Positions 41,501 through 50,451 of a stretch of 64,000 nucleotides of DNA are shown here, piece after piece. This stretch comes from Craspedostauros australis (taxonomy: Eukaryota > Bacillariophyta > Bacillariophyceae > Mastogloiales > Achnanthaceae): positions 558,001 through 622,000 of the forward strand of contig JAMXDE010000017.1 of the NCBI GenBank assembly GCA_026770025.1, written 5' to 3'. Position 1 is the stretch's first letter, and every line of letters begins with the position of its first letter. A model generated the notes under the pieces. That model worked only from the letters and a program-made list of their open reading frames with translations. It made no database searches and had not been told where the DNA came from. Made by a program: the position numbers and the translations under genes.

Positions 41501-43415
41501 TGTGGGCGCTGTTGGCCTTGAGGGCGCTGGGCGTCATGCTCTGCTCGCTGCTGACCGGCGACTTTGCGTGTTCCGAGAATGCGAGCGGCAGATTCTCGAT
41601 GATGGTGTTGGAGGGTGCGTGCAATGCGGGCGACAGCTGCCTCGTCGGCGTCAAGGTGCGAGGCGACGCGGAGGCCGATGTCCGAGTGAATCGCTTGCGG
41701 GGCTGCTGCAGTTGCTGCTGCTGTTGCTGTTCCATGGCGAGGACCTCCGCGAGAGCTTCCCTGAGAGCACGCTCGACACCCGAACCGAAGCTGCTGTCCG
41801 CCATGGATGCCGCTGATTGCTTCCTGGTGGTGAGGGGCGATATGGAGTCCTGACGATTCTGCACGACGAAGATGGAATCGTCCTGTTCCTGTTGCGCCTT
41901 GGTGGGCGTCTTGGGGCGCGGGGGAGTTGTCTTGTTGTACCTGGTGGTGTCATCCGCAAAGGTCCAACCCGCCTCGCTGTCGTCGCTGTCGCTATCCGTG
42001 ACGCCAGGCTCGCGTCGAATGTCGACGACGGGCGCAACCTGACGATGTCCATGTTCCGGCATTGGCGTTTGTGTGGAGGACTGCTGAGTGCTGCCGTCGC
42101 TGCTCATGGAGGGACGCTCCGGGATGGAGTTCATGGCGGGCGGGTTGGGCGGTGCATTGTCCAGAACATGCTGCGCCATGCCCGTGGCCTGCAGCAGATC
42201 TCGGATCGACGTCCTCTGCGCCAGGACGTCTCTGAGGGACTTCTCGTCACGCGCCGGCGATTGCGCTTGCAGGGTGGTGCTGGGATCCGTGTAGCGGAAG
42301 CCCTTGCGGTGCGAGTTGAGCGGGCTGATGGGCGGCGTGCTGGCGAAGCTGTGGCTGGATGAGGTGCTGTTGGTGCTCGGCGATTGGATGGCGGAAGGCG
42401 TGATGGACGGCGTGATGGAGGGCGTGATGGACGACGGTCTCTTGAGCGATGACTTGCGCGGCACGGATCTGCTGGGCTGGTGGATGACGCCTCCGTTGGT
42501 GGCAGTGGTGGCAGCGGTGGCCTCGCTGTGCTGATAGGCGATCGATGCTCGGATGGCGTTGGAGCGATGCACGTTGTAGAGGTTGTGCGCGCGTTCGTAG
42601 TAGGAGGACCTGAGCTTGGACTTCTTGTTCTTGTTGTTGCTGCTGTTGTTGTGGTTGTTGTGGCTGTTGTGGTCGTTCTTCTGGTCCTTGGCTTCCTTTG
42701 CTGTGGAGGCTCTGTGCTGGTTGTCCATTCCATCGGAGCTGTCGGTGTCGTCGCTGCTGTAGAGCTTGAAGGTGTCCTCCGAAGTGCTCTCTTCCGAGCT
42801 GCTGTTGGTGTTGGTGTCGCTATTGCTGTTGCAGTTGTCGCTGCTAGAGCCGCACTCATCATCATAGACATCATCATGAACAACATCATCACCATCTTGA
42901 CTGAGAGCAGCAGGAACAGGAATGGGAACATGGCGATTCTGAGCATAGGCAGCCGCATGGAAGAGGAAGTCCTCATCGCTGTGGCTGGTGCCTGCAGTCA
43001 CGGCCGTGCTGGTGCTGAAGTTGCTGCCACTGTTGTGCGCATGCTTCATGGCTGCGGCGTTCATCATGCCGATGTTCCTCTTCTTCTTGCCATTGTTCTT
43101 GTTCTTGCCACTGCTCTTTCCACTGCTCTTGCCACTGCTCTTGCTGATACTCTTGTTCTTGCTGATACTCTTGAAAAGCCGCGGAGGAGAGACGATATCT
43201 CCGGTGGATCGTCGCTTGCTGCGTCTGCGATGCTTGTTCTTGCCGTTCTTGCTGTCCTTGCTGTTGTTCTTGCTGCGCTGAGGTCTGCCATGAGCAGAGT
43301 GGCTGGTCAGCCTCTGCTGAAAGCGCAGCTGGAACTGCAGTCGCTGGTGCGTGTGCTGCTTCACATCGTCGCCCGCGTTGTTGTCTTCGAAGATGCTGTA
43401 TGTTAGGTTGGACAT
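38502..43415 (-). CDS. Large Ser-rich low-complexity protein with C-terminal MORN-like repeats
   Basis: 1,637 aa in one uninterrupted ORF starting MSNLTYSIFEDNNAGDD. The N-terminal 130 residues are rich in Lys, Arg, Ser and Gly (NKHRRRSKRRS, GKSSGKSSGK). The bulk is Ser/Thr/Pro-rich with many SP, TP and RxxS sites, such as LKRPSSITPS, suggesting a heavily phosphorylated scaffold. An acidic Tyr/Asp/Glu stretch lies around residues 1100-1200. Near the C-terminus are basic segments (SGSSKRRNKKKSRESR) and two MORN-like units (GYYSGPLNSDHKMHGNGMFW; LYLGEFREDMLQGAGAL), a membrane- or lipid-associated repeat. No catalytic domain is seen. The Asn/Gln/Ser homopolymers resemble those of the cytochrome b5 gene. 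Confidence 0.85.
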   Translation of the reverse strand: MSNLTYSIFEDNNAGDDVKQHTHQRLQFQLRFQQRLTSHSAHGRPQRSKNNSKDSKNGKNKHRRRSKRRSTGDIVSPPRLFKSISKNKSISKSSGKSSGKSSGKNKNNGKKKRNIGMMNAAAMKHAHNSGSNFSTSTAVTAGTSHSDEDFLFHAAAYAQNRHVPIPVPAALSQDGDDVVHDDVYDDECGSSSDNCNSNSDTNTNSSSEESTSEDTFKLYSSDDTDSSDGMDNQHRASTAKEAKDQKNDHNSHNNHNNSSNNKNKKSKLRSSYYERAHNLYNVHRSNAIRASIAYQHSEATAATTATNGGVIHQPSRSVPRKSSLKRPSSITPSITPSITPSAIQSPSTNSTSSSHSFASTPPISPLNSHRKGFRYTDPSTTLQAQSPARDEKSLRDVLAQRTSIRDLLQATGMAQHVLDNAPPNPPAMNSIPERPSMSSDGSTQQSSTQTPMPEHGHRQVAPVVDIRREPGVTDSDSDDSEAGWTFADDTTRYNKTTPPRPKTPTKAQQEQDDSIFVVQNRQDSISPLTTRKQSAASMADSSFGSGVERALREALAEVLAMEQQQQQQLQQPRKRFTRTSASASPRTLTPTRQLSPALHAPSNTIIENLPLAFSEHAKSPVSSEQSMTPSALKANSAHTNAPNGMSNNSNSMSQFYMSFATEDAKAAVTRTTTTTTTTTTVYEDAIPHQIGRSDSFRSMVSEVTLPWEMLGYNPVSSSNFMGTGPLNHESRIPSSSNHDDRPFIQPRRTSNLIFDPSKSPRRFFSPFTPSKRRSLIGNFAAQRSKSPVPTQSFFPNSFPDASSVHQTPVPTGIRYFDPSSVSPLPQTPSLDPSLRTPGGRLSVANILHKNKGSMPSAPMSAGSTPLRAPSLGPSLSPNKYNRRRVRTNAEASPMPIFFPTNTPSAHRRRSFHRMQSVKESALETSPAVRTDTHPSKDVTRRASRFSMPLPKRASIASNEHSIEDQFVRPPTRQLSNASSTSSNSSFVMSQTRKPFALPIQPPPLFNASLHDSDNMTDATPILPTRQTSSNSMRSTSFAMSSQRSNYSSSVDEEHIMNDEDDEMLRSLDSGDDDEQPHMKVPTRIVDYSSTDEDESFSGHTHREFHRQSTESMPTLVSVRSTDEEYEDDDHTSPQQHGTIPEDEEYIEESDPHYDEYGDDDYSDYSDEHEYYRDEDEYADLDDARVDDEESPYRSNEQHSLRSDDEQSFYTDDGSISLNLERQCIDTMLTASRELKVSSSRRRYQSERQLNAVMPSPILPVRHTSLDSTFLRRKQQEERHRADHENVARFMGRTPVVDNRTSTRSVTNSLEGSIEDLENPALPLTDDEDDYDVENHEEATMNQSEMEPTRRLSKNHESFSAHADEIAVRDPSSRSVKRASSKGSIIDKPMSRRSSKGFTPIFNKSQRSLSSQNSQESRLSKPGSSSNIQIIAPASIRLNKPSSSKRTITSRFLKKSGSSKRRNKKKSRESRTQREKRVQQLETIESDDEKEILFNGHNFAESVVLDKRPLSKEQQVHKAISSSSLRQAGSYRVKHHPKAITYVVDGKTTTARGYYSGPLNSDHKMHGNGMFWFLTGSLYLGEFREDMLQGAGALSIMLDEPTASGKNKAMLRGYFYENEYIGEEESFRKMKMGRRAKT

Positions 43416-45831
43416 CGTCTCTCTCTCTCTCTCTCTCTATCAATCAATCAATCAAAGATGGGAAGAAGCAGGAGAGTATAGTATGGTATTGTATGGTATA
43501 GCTGAGAGCACCTCAGTTGGCGCCAACAATGAGGCAGACCGGCACAAGCAGTGAATCCTTCGCCTGTATAATACTATACTGTGTAATAATATCAACTTTC
43601 GCGCCAACCAAATGATCAATGCCGATCAATGGCGGGACGAGGGTTGCTGTGCCTTCCTTCTTCTTGTTGGATGCTTCGCTCTCTTTGTTTGCTTGCTTGC
43701 GTAGGCAATGGTGTTGGTGTTGATATCTGCAACGTGCGCCACTCGTATTTGTATGCTGTGGTGTGGGATGCTTTGGTGTGCTTTGGTGTGCTTTGGTATG
43801 TCTGCACTTCCTGCTCTCAGGATGGCTTTGTATGTGTTGGTTATCGCGAAAGAGCCACAATCGCACACAACGCCATGAAAACTCACACAACCTCGCACGT
43901 ACCAAACCACACAACCGCGCTCTCGGTTTCGCCATTGCGCGCAGTCATACCGCGTGAAACAACAGTTGCACAAACCCGCACAATCGCACAAGCACAGGAC
44001 CAATTGGCAAACGACAACGAACTCCGCTTCTTTTGAGGAAATAACGTCGGCCTGTAGTCTTCGTTAAATAGCCCTTCTATTCGTGTTGTCGTTCCTTAAT
44101 TATGCCCTATTGCGTCATTTAGAATCCACCATTTCAACCACCATTTGCGTGCAAGGATGCCGTTTGTCGAATCACGGACACGAGTCTCAAGACGAATACC
44201 TATTATGTCAATCTGTCGCACGCATGTCGTCGTGCATCTTTCGCATGCGAGAATCTGTTGGGAGCGATAGTTATTTATCTAGTGCTTGTTCCAACGATAT
44301 GCCTTGTGACTCTTTATTATGTCACATAGACACTTTCGAAGAACGCAAGCGTGACGACATTGCCAACGACCACACAAGCAACAACCAAGACCAAACCATT
44401 TCGTCACAACCGCGATCAATACCGTCTTTCACACACACCTTGCCACAAAAATAGATCATGCCACTTTGAAACTTTGTCCAACGGTCGTTGTGCATCATAT
44501 TCTAGAATGAGGTTGGCTGTTGCCAACAGGAGGGAGCGCATGTCTTTGTATCGCAGGATAGTTTACCTTTGTGACATCGGCAGCGTTTCCCCAAGTCATC
44601 ATGTTGAGTTCTTTCACCGATCTTGGGTTAGATCACGGAAACAGGTGTGTCACCGCCGTTCCGCACTCATCGATGAATAGTCTCAGCCGTTCTTCCACCG
44701 TCGATGCTTCCTAACCTACGTGGTTCGTGCTGTTGGCAGAGTCGGAGTGCCATGCCACAGAGCAACTCCATGAAGGAGAGATGCCGTTCCTCCGCCTTCG
44801 TCTTGTTCGGCAGGTGGAGCTTGCCTTGTCCAGCCTCCAAAGTGTATCCCTCTGCTCTAGCTGGTCTTTCTGAATTTCATTTGCTCCACTTTGATTCTGA
44901 TTCGTTGCGAGTTTGCAAGGTTGCAGTTGGAAGATTCATTGTGGATGAACAAGCATTCGCTCGTCTTTGCAAGAGAGGGAGAAAGGATGGATGGAACAGA
45001 TCAATCCAACTCGATCAATTCCAATTGCTCCAATCGTGTCGACTCCACTCTGCTACAGAGTACCAATCCAAACAAACTCTCCTCTCAGGCCGTGTCAAAG
45101 TGCAACTGCACAGTACGATCTACTCTGCCAGACACAACTGGTCAATCAAAACTGGCGCGAATCTACCGCGCACATTGATTCACGGCGTCGATGAGGAGAT
45201 CACCTGCGGTGCTCCATGTCGGGTCGGAACGACAACTATCCATTTTCACCTCGGTTTCGTGACGGTTCGTTTGTTTGTTGCGTGTGTGACGTTATTTGAA
45301 GACGTTAAATCATCTCGGTTTTGAAATCATTCGACCGTTGCGCCAAATTTGACTCAACAGACCAAAAAACAGCGTCACTCCGACATGTCGGGCCGTTATA
45401 TTTCGCTATGTAACTGATCGAGGGGGAGTTTGGTTTCATTTTTTGGTGCAAAAACACAACAAACTTGTGATGATGGATTCACAAGTTGTAACCATCATCG
45501 ACAAACGGTGCCACTCTGGCAGCAGCGACCATGCCGACAACCTCACTCCGCTCTACTTACTTCTCTACTCGCACTCTGATCCGAAAGGTGACTGTCTTCT
45601 CAATCACAAGCGACAGTAGTAGTAGTAGAAAAGACGAAGGCGTTAAGACCTCGAAATGCAAAGACAAGACAACCAACACAACAAGCAAGAGCATCAAGGC
45701 GGTCATTCTTCATATTGTAAGCATCATAGCAAGGCATCAAAGCAACCAAGAGATCCACATTGACAAGAGAAGACAGCAGAATAGAGTGTTGAGACTGGAG
45801 TGAGCAATCGCTATTACGTCTCATTTGCAGC
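43416..45831. other. Divergent intergenic region between the MORN-like and vWA genes
   Basis: Begins with CT and ATCA microsatellites in the likely 5' UTR of the minus-strand gene. The longest open frame (44,704-45,324, plus, 206 codons) has no recognisable motif and a composition unlike neighbouring genes; I do not call it. Otherwise nothing is supported. Confidence 0.5.
43417..43455 (+). repeat. CT and ATCA microsatellites before the MORN-like gene
   Basis: About eleven CT units followed by ATCA units, directly adjoining the start codon (43415-43413) of the minus-strand gene, so GA-rich 5' UTR on its mRNA. Confidence 0.85.
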
Positions 45832-48381
45832 ATGCACCGCAAGCGCACATTGTCTGACCAAGCCACCATGGAAACGCAACATCGGCAGCAACCGTTGCAA
45901 CAGCAGCAGCAACAGGGCGAACTCACGATGGCGCATGCGCCACAACGATCCCGTGCCAGCGCATCGCATCGGCCATGGCTCAATTTCCTGCTCATGTGCG
46001 CGCTGTTGTCAGCAACTACGATAATACCGAATGCCTTGGCACGCAGATCTCCCTACCGAGTGCGCCGACGATTGAAGAGCAGCGACTCAGACTCGAGCAG
46101 CAGCGATGAAGGCAAGGGAAAAGGAAAGGGACAGGTGCACGTCTTCTTCCCAGATCCCAATGCGATGGTCTTCGATGATGCCAACAGAGGCAAGGGCAAG
46201 GGCAAAGGCAGCAGCTCCAAGAGCAGCAAAAGCGAAGGGAAGGGTGGCAAAGGTAAAGGAGGTGGGAGAACACCTACAACTGCGCCGAGCATCAACGACG
46301 ACGGTACGACGGACCAACCGACAGGGCTGCCCACTTGTACTCCCACAAACTCGCCGACGCAGGAACCAACCGATAACCCAGCGGCCCCCAGTACAGGAAA
46401 GGGCGGCAAAGGTAAAGGTGGAAAGGGCATGGGCAAGGGTGGCAACAGAGTAAAATCATCCAAGTCATCATCATCATCCAGCGATGGCAAAGGCAAAGGC
46501 AAAGGCAAGGGAGGAAAGGGTAAGGGCAAGGGCAAGGGCGATCTCCCAGCTGGCGGACGAAAGAGCACCAAGTCAAGCAAGGGCATGAACTCAAGCGATG
46601 ATGACTGTGCAGAAATCCAAGAGCCAACTACTCCATCGGAGGTTCCAACCAACAGTCCCACCATCACCATGGACCCGGACGCTTCTGTAGCACCAACGCC
46701 ATCCACAAATGTTGACACTGACGGCCCCACTTTGTCACCAACAACGGCAATGACGCCAACGAACGCGCCGACGGGAGACACGGGCATGCCAACGATCATG
46801 CCAACAAATGCACCGACATTTGCACCAACAGAGGAAGTGATCGTCCCATCGACCGCACCAACCAATGTCCCCACGCCAGCCATAACGGACAGCCCAAGCA
46901 ACCTTCCGTCACGAATGGGCGATACCATGCCCCCCACCGAGACAACCTTAGCACCAACGCTGGGCCCGACAAGGAATCCAACTCTCGCGCCGACATCGGC
47001 ACCAACAAGGAACCCAACCCTCGCGCCGACATTGGCACCAACAAGAAACCCAACCATCGCACCCACTGCGGCGCCAACGCCAACCATAAGCGAGGTGCCA
47101 TCCTTCTTGCCCACTGCCTCGTGCAACGGGCCAAGTCTGTTGGTGGAAGAATTCTTCCTTGTCAACGCTGACACCAACATGCGCATCCGCCCCTTGACCA
47201 ATGGAGAGACATTCTCCCTGGCCACTGAGGCAGCATCGGCTGGCACCAGCAACTTCGCTGTCGAAGCGGCGACTTCGCCAGAACGTGTTGGCAGCGTCCG
47301 GTTCGAAACCAGCCTGGACGGCGGTACCGCCAACGTCACCGTTTCCAATACCTTCCCATACGCGGTCGCAGGCGTCGACGCCGTTGGCTCCGGCCTCTAC
47401 CGTATCGACAACAACGCAATGCAGTATCGGAACGGTGAGACCCTGCAGGAGGCGTTCCAGAATCTCGGATGCGAGGGCGGCGACCCCAACAGCCCCGTCT
47501 GCCTTGAAAACAGCGGGCCGATTAACGTCGCTTTGGTCGTGGATCTGTCCTTCAGTACGCTTGGGGGTCTTCCATTGACCAGCGTCGGTGACCTCAACAA
47601 CGACGGCATCTCCAACAGTATCCTCGACGCGCAGATCGCCGCCCTGGTCAGTTTCGTCGAAGAAATCGCAGCGACGCCTGGATTGGACAATTCCAACGTC
47701 AATATTGGACTGATCCCATTCGATACGGAGGCAATCTACTTGGGCAGCTTCGATCCGCTGGATGCCAGCGGCACGATGCCCCACCCCGACCTCCTCGCCC
47801 AATTCTTCGCCTTCCGAACCGCCGCCGATAGCGACGAGCTGAACGGCATGACGATCGGATACACCAACTTCGACGACGGCCTCGACAAGGCCATCGAGTA
47901 CTTCGAGAACGACGCCCCGCCCAACCGCGAGAACGTGATGGTCTTCATGTCGGATGGAGTCCCCAACGTGCGCGGCGATGACGACGACGAAATCTACTGC
48001 GCCGAGACCACGAATCAAGGCTTGCCCTGCGACGAAACGCCGGACGGCATCTGCTTTCGCGGCGACACGGAATGCGGCGACAATCCGTACGCCACGTGCG
48101 TGCGAGGCAGCAACCTGTGCGCGCGCGATGCCGCCGAAGACGCCGTGACGAACTTCGACAGCGAGATCCTGGATCTGGACCGCGAGCGCGTGCGACGGAT
48201 CGCCATCGGGGTGGGCCGCAACGGTGACGTGAGCGGCGGGATCGGTGATATCGCCGGGGACTTCGGGACGTTCGAATTCCGGTCCGGTACGTGGAGCATA
48301 ACAGCGACGCCATTTTGCGAAGTGGAGGAGATGGGGGAATCTGGAATGACGGCCATGATCTCATTCACCGTGACGGAGTAA
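45832..48381 (+). CDS. Secreted/membrane protein: silaffin-like Lys/Ser/Gly region, Pro/Thr linker, vWA domain
   Basis: 849 aa from ATG 45832; ATG 45928 (MAHAPQRSRAS) is an alternative just ahead of the hydrophobic segment WLNFLLMCALLSATTIIPNALA, a signal peptide or anchor. Residues about 80-260: Ser/Asp clusters (SSDSDSSSSDEG), Lys-Gly runs (GKGKGKGGKGKGKGKG) and Ser-Lys clusters (SSKSSKSEGKGGKGKGG), similar in composition to diatom silaffins and cingulins. Residues about 150-430 include APTxNPTLAPT repeats. The C-terminal third is a vWA domain with a complete MIDAS: DLSFS (about 571-575), Thr in GYTNFDDGL and Asp in FMSDGVPN. A Cys-rich insert (CAETTNQGLPC and following) lies inside it. Intronless. 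Suggested role: matrix or cell-wall adhesion; function unproven. Confidence 0.85.
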   Translation: MHRKRTLSDQATMETQHRQQPLQQQQQQGELTMAHAPQRSRASASHRPWLNFLLMCALLSATTIIPNALARRSPYRVRRRLKSSDSDSSSSDEGKGKGKGQVHVFFPDPNAMVFDDANRGKGKGKGSSSKSSKSEGKGGKGKGGGRTPTTAPSINDDGTTDQPTGLPTCTPTNSPTQEPTDNPAAPSTGKGGKGKGGKGMGKGGNRVKSSKSSSSSSDGKGKGKGKGGKGKGKGKGDLPAGGRKSTKSSKGMNSSDDDCAEIQEPTTPSEVPTNSPTITMDPDASVAPTPSTNVDTDGPTLSPTTAMTPTNAPTGDTGMPTIMPTNAPTFAPTEEVIVPSTAPTNVPTPAITDSPSNLPSRMGDTMPPTETTLAPTLGPTRNPTLAPTSAPTRNPTLAPTLAPTRNPTIAPTAAPTPTISEVPSFLPTASCNGPSLLVEEFFLVNADTNMRIRPLTNGETFSLATEAASAGTSNFAVEAATSPERVGSVRFETSLDGGTANVTVSNTFPYAVAGVDAVGSGLYRIDNNAMQYRNGETLQEAFQNLGCEGGDPNSPVCLENSGPINVALVVDLSFSTLGGLPLTSVGDLNNDGISNSILDAQIAALVSFVEEIAATPGLDNSNVNIGLIPFDTEAIYLGSFDPLDASGTMPHPDLLAQFFAFRTAADSDELNGMTIGYTNFDDGLDKAIEYFENDAPPNRENVMVFMSDGVPNVRGDDDDEIYCAETTNQGLPCDETPDGICFRGDTECGDNPYATCVRGSNLCARDAAEDAVTNFDSEILDLDRERVRRIAIGVGRNGDVSGGIGDIAGDFGTFEFRSGTWSITATPFCEVEEMGESGMTAMISFTVTE

Positions 48382-48732
48382 CCGCGACGACGTCATGGAT
48401 GGTGGTATAAATGAGAATGAAGGAGAGAGGAAAGGCGGGGAATACAGGATCGCTATCAGCACATGGGCCAAACCAAGCAGACAGGAGACCAACATGGGGA
48501 AAGAAGAAGATGGAAGCGCGAACACGACAAGGCATCCTGTCGATGATTTGTTGCATGGTGTTCGTGCGAAGTCGGTGTACACTAATCATGAGCCAAAACA
48601 CTGTGATCACGTTAGGATGTTGCATACATAATACAAGTAACCAAAAAGAATCGAAACTGATGCGTGGCAAGGCGGACGAACGGGTTTAGCACTGTGTTTG
48701 AGTACTCTGCTCTACCCTGCGAATACATTGGC
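48382..48732. other. Convergent 3' region between vWA and EF-P genes
   Basis: The 351 bases between two convergent stop codons hold only presumed 3' UTR sequence; no gene or clear terminator is seen. Confidence 0.6.
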
Positions 48733-49683
48733 TTAGTCCGCACGCTGCAAGAAGGCGCCTCTGTCCGTGTCGACTCGAATCTTGTCGCCGGCCTCGAGGT
48801 ATCCTGGAACTGAGATGATCGCGCCGCTGTCCAAGGTGGCTGGCTTGGTGTATCCCTGCGCCGTGTTGCCCTTGACGTTTGGTTCCGTGTCTGTGATCTC
48901 GTAGGTGTTGGATAGCGGCACGACGACCTCGATGCACTTGTCATTGAAGAAGATGAGGTTGAGCTCCATGCCCTCCGAGATCCACTTGGCGCTTTCGTCG
49001 ACGATGGAAATTGGCACGAGGGTTTCCTCGAACGATTCCGCGTTCATGAAGGAGAAGTTGTTCTGTTTGCGTGAGTTGCAGATTCATGAATTGGACGGTG
49101 GGCGGTGGACGATGAGTGAGTGTGGTTGTGAGAAATGGAGCAATGGGACAGCGAGACAGACGGATGGAGGACTGCACCATACAATAATAGTATTGTGCCA
49201 TATTTGATATCGTGCTATTATGTATTGTCGAGTAGTCTTATACACACAATCGCAGAAGAAGAAACAAAGAAGAAGAAGAAGAAGAAGAAGAATGAAGCAC
49301 GAGAAACAGAAAGAAGACCAAACAATGGAACTCACTTCATCCGCATACGAAAAAATATGTCCGATCTTATCGATCTGCGCCGTCTGGAACTTCTCCCCGC
49401 TGCGGTAGGTGTTCTCGATGGTATTGCCGCGCATGAGATTCTTGAACTTGATGGTGGTCTTGGCCGCTCCACGCGCCTGCTTCATGATGCTGAAGCTGAG
49501 GACCTTGAAGGGCTCGCCATCGATCTCCACCGTCAATCCATTCTTGATGTCGGACGTGTCGATGGCGACCTGCAGATGCGTCGGTGTGCGGGCGACGAAG
49601 TGGTTGGGCGATGATGGCACGAATGCCGATGTTGTGCCGGCGATGGCGGCGAAGGCGACGACGAGGGAGCGGATGGAGAACAT
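48733..49683 (-). CDS. efp: Elongation factor P, plastid-targeted (2 exons)
   Basis: 225 aa. Exons 49683-49336 and 49062-48733; the 273-bp GT-AG intron (donor GAA|GTGAGT, acceptor AAACAG|AACAAC, phase 0) joins SYADE to NNFSFMNAESFEE. EF-P relieves ribosome stalling at proline runs. The presequence MFSIRSLVVAFAAIAGTTSA|FVPSSP is a signal peptide with Phe after the cleavage site, the plastid signal of heterokonts. Body: DIKNGLTVEIDGEPFKVLSF, then KQARGAAKTTIKFKNLMRG (domain I loop), ENTYRSGEKF, and C-terminal OB domains. The loop tip is Arg in ARG where many homologues have Lys (PGKG). Head-to-head with the ABC-F gene. Confidence 0.94.
49267..49292 (+). repeat. GAA microsatellite in the EF-P intron
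   Basis: About eight GAA units on the plus strand, so TTC repeats in the transcribed intron, 204-230 bases upstream of its acceptor. Confidence 0.85.
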
Positions 49684-50451
49684 GGTTGTTGCGGGTGTGC
49701 TATGCTGCGAGTGTGCTACGAGTGTGGACGTGCCAAGTGATCGGATGTCATCGGATCAGATGCGATGGCCAGAGACGTTGCATCGGGACGGAATGATGGA
49801 TGGAGGAAAGATAGCCGCAAGGGGAAATGTGATGGGCCTTTTCGCTTTGATTTTGTTTTTGTCGTGCGTCAGTCCTGTTGGAACGTGAATGAACTCGATC
49901 GTGTGGCATGATTCCTCTATTCCATCCAATGAGATTCAATCAAATGAATCAATTCAGAACGAAAGGAGTCTGACAACCAACGAAGCAGAAATGACACGTT
50001 GATGCTGCCAACATCGTTCACGGTTGTTGATGTGACGAAAGAATGAAGGAAGCGAAAAGTTCTCGTGGCTGATGTTTGCAACAGAGATGACGAGAGATGA
50101 CGAGAATGGTTGGGGATGACGGCAGGAGATGAATGAAGAGAGAGCCAAGTTGAAGCATCCATCCCAACGAAGGCCACCAACTGAGTACAACAGCCGCGCT
50201 CTCGACCCAAGAAGAAAGAAGGAAGACGAGGGCACTTCACTGACACAACTTGACTCATCTGTCATTCGACAAACAGCCTGCTGGAGTGCGCAACCGCATC
50301 ACAGTCATTGCATCGGATCGCACTCGCACCCCTGCTATACCTGAGCTGAGCTGGACAGAGTTGAGTTGGGCAAACCGAATACTCCGCCCTAGTCTGCCAT
50401 TCACAGAAGCAGAAGCATTAGAAAGGAAGCCGAAGCAAGCAACAAGCCACG
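49684..50451. promoter_or_regulatory. Bidirectional promoter region between EF-P and ABC-F genes
   Basis: 768 bases separate the two divergent start codons. No gene is seen inside, so both plastid translation-factor genes must take their promoters from here. No core element is strong enough to name. Confidence 0.5.

Noticed and set aside
44704..45324. 206-codon open frame on the plus strand in the intergenic region
   Set aside because: No motif, no signal or membrane segment, composition unlike nearby genes, and no clear conserved pattern. Probably a chance frame.
46053..47348. 431-codon minus-strand frame opposite the vWA gene
   Set aside because: It is the reverse of the Pro/Thr and Lys/Gly repeats (Val/Gly/Leu/Pro-rich) and is not a gene.
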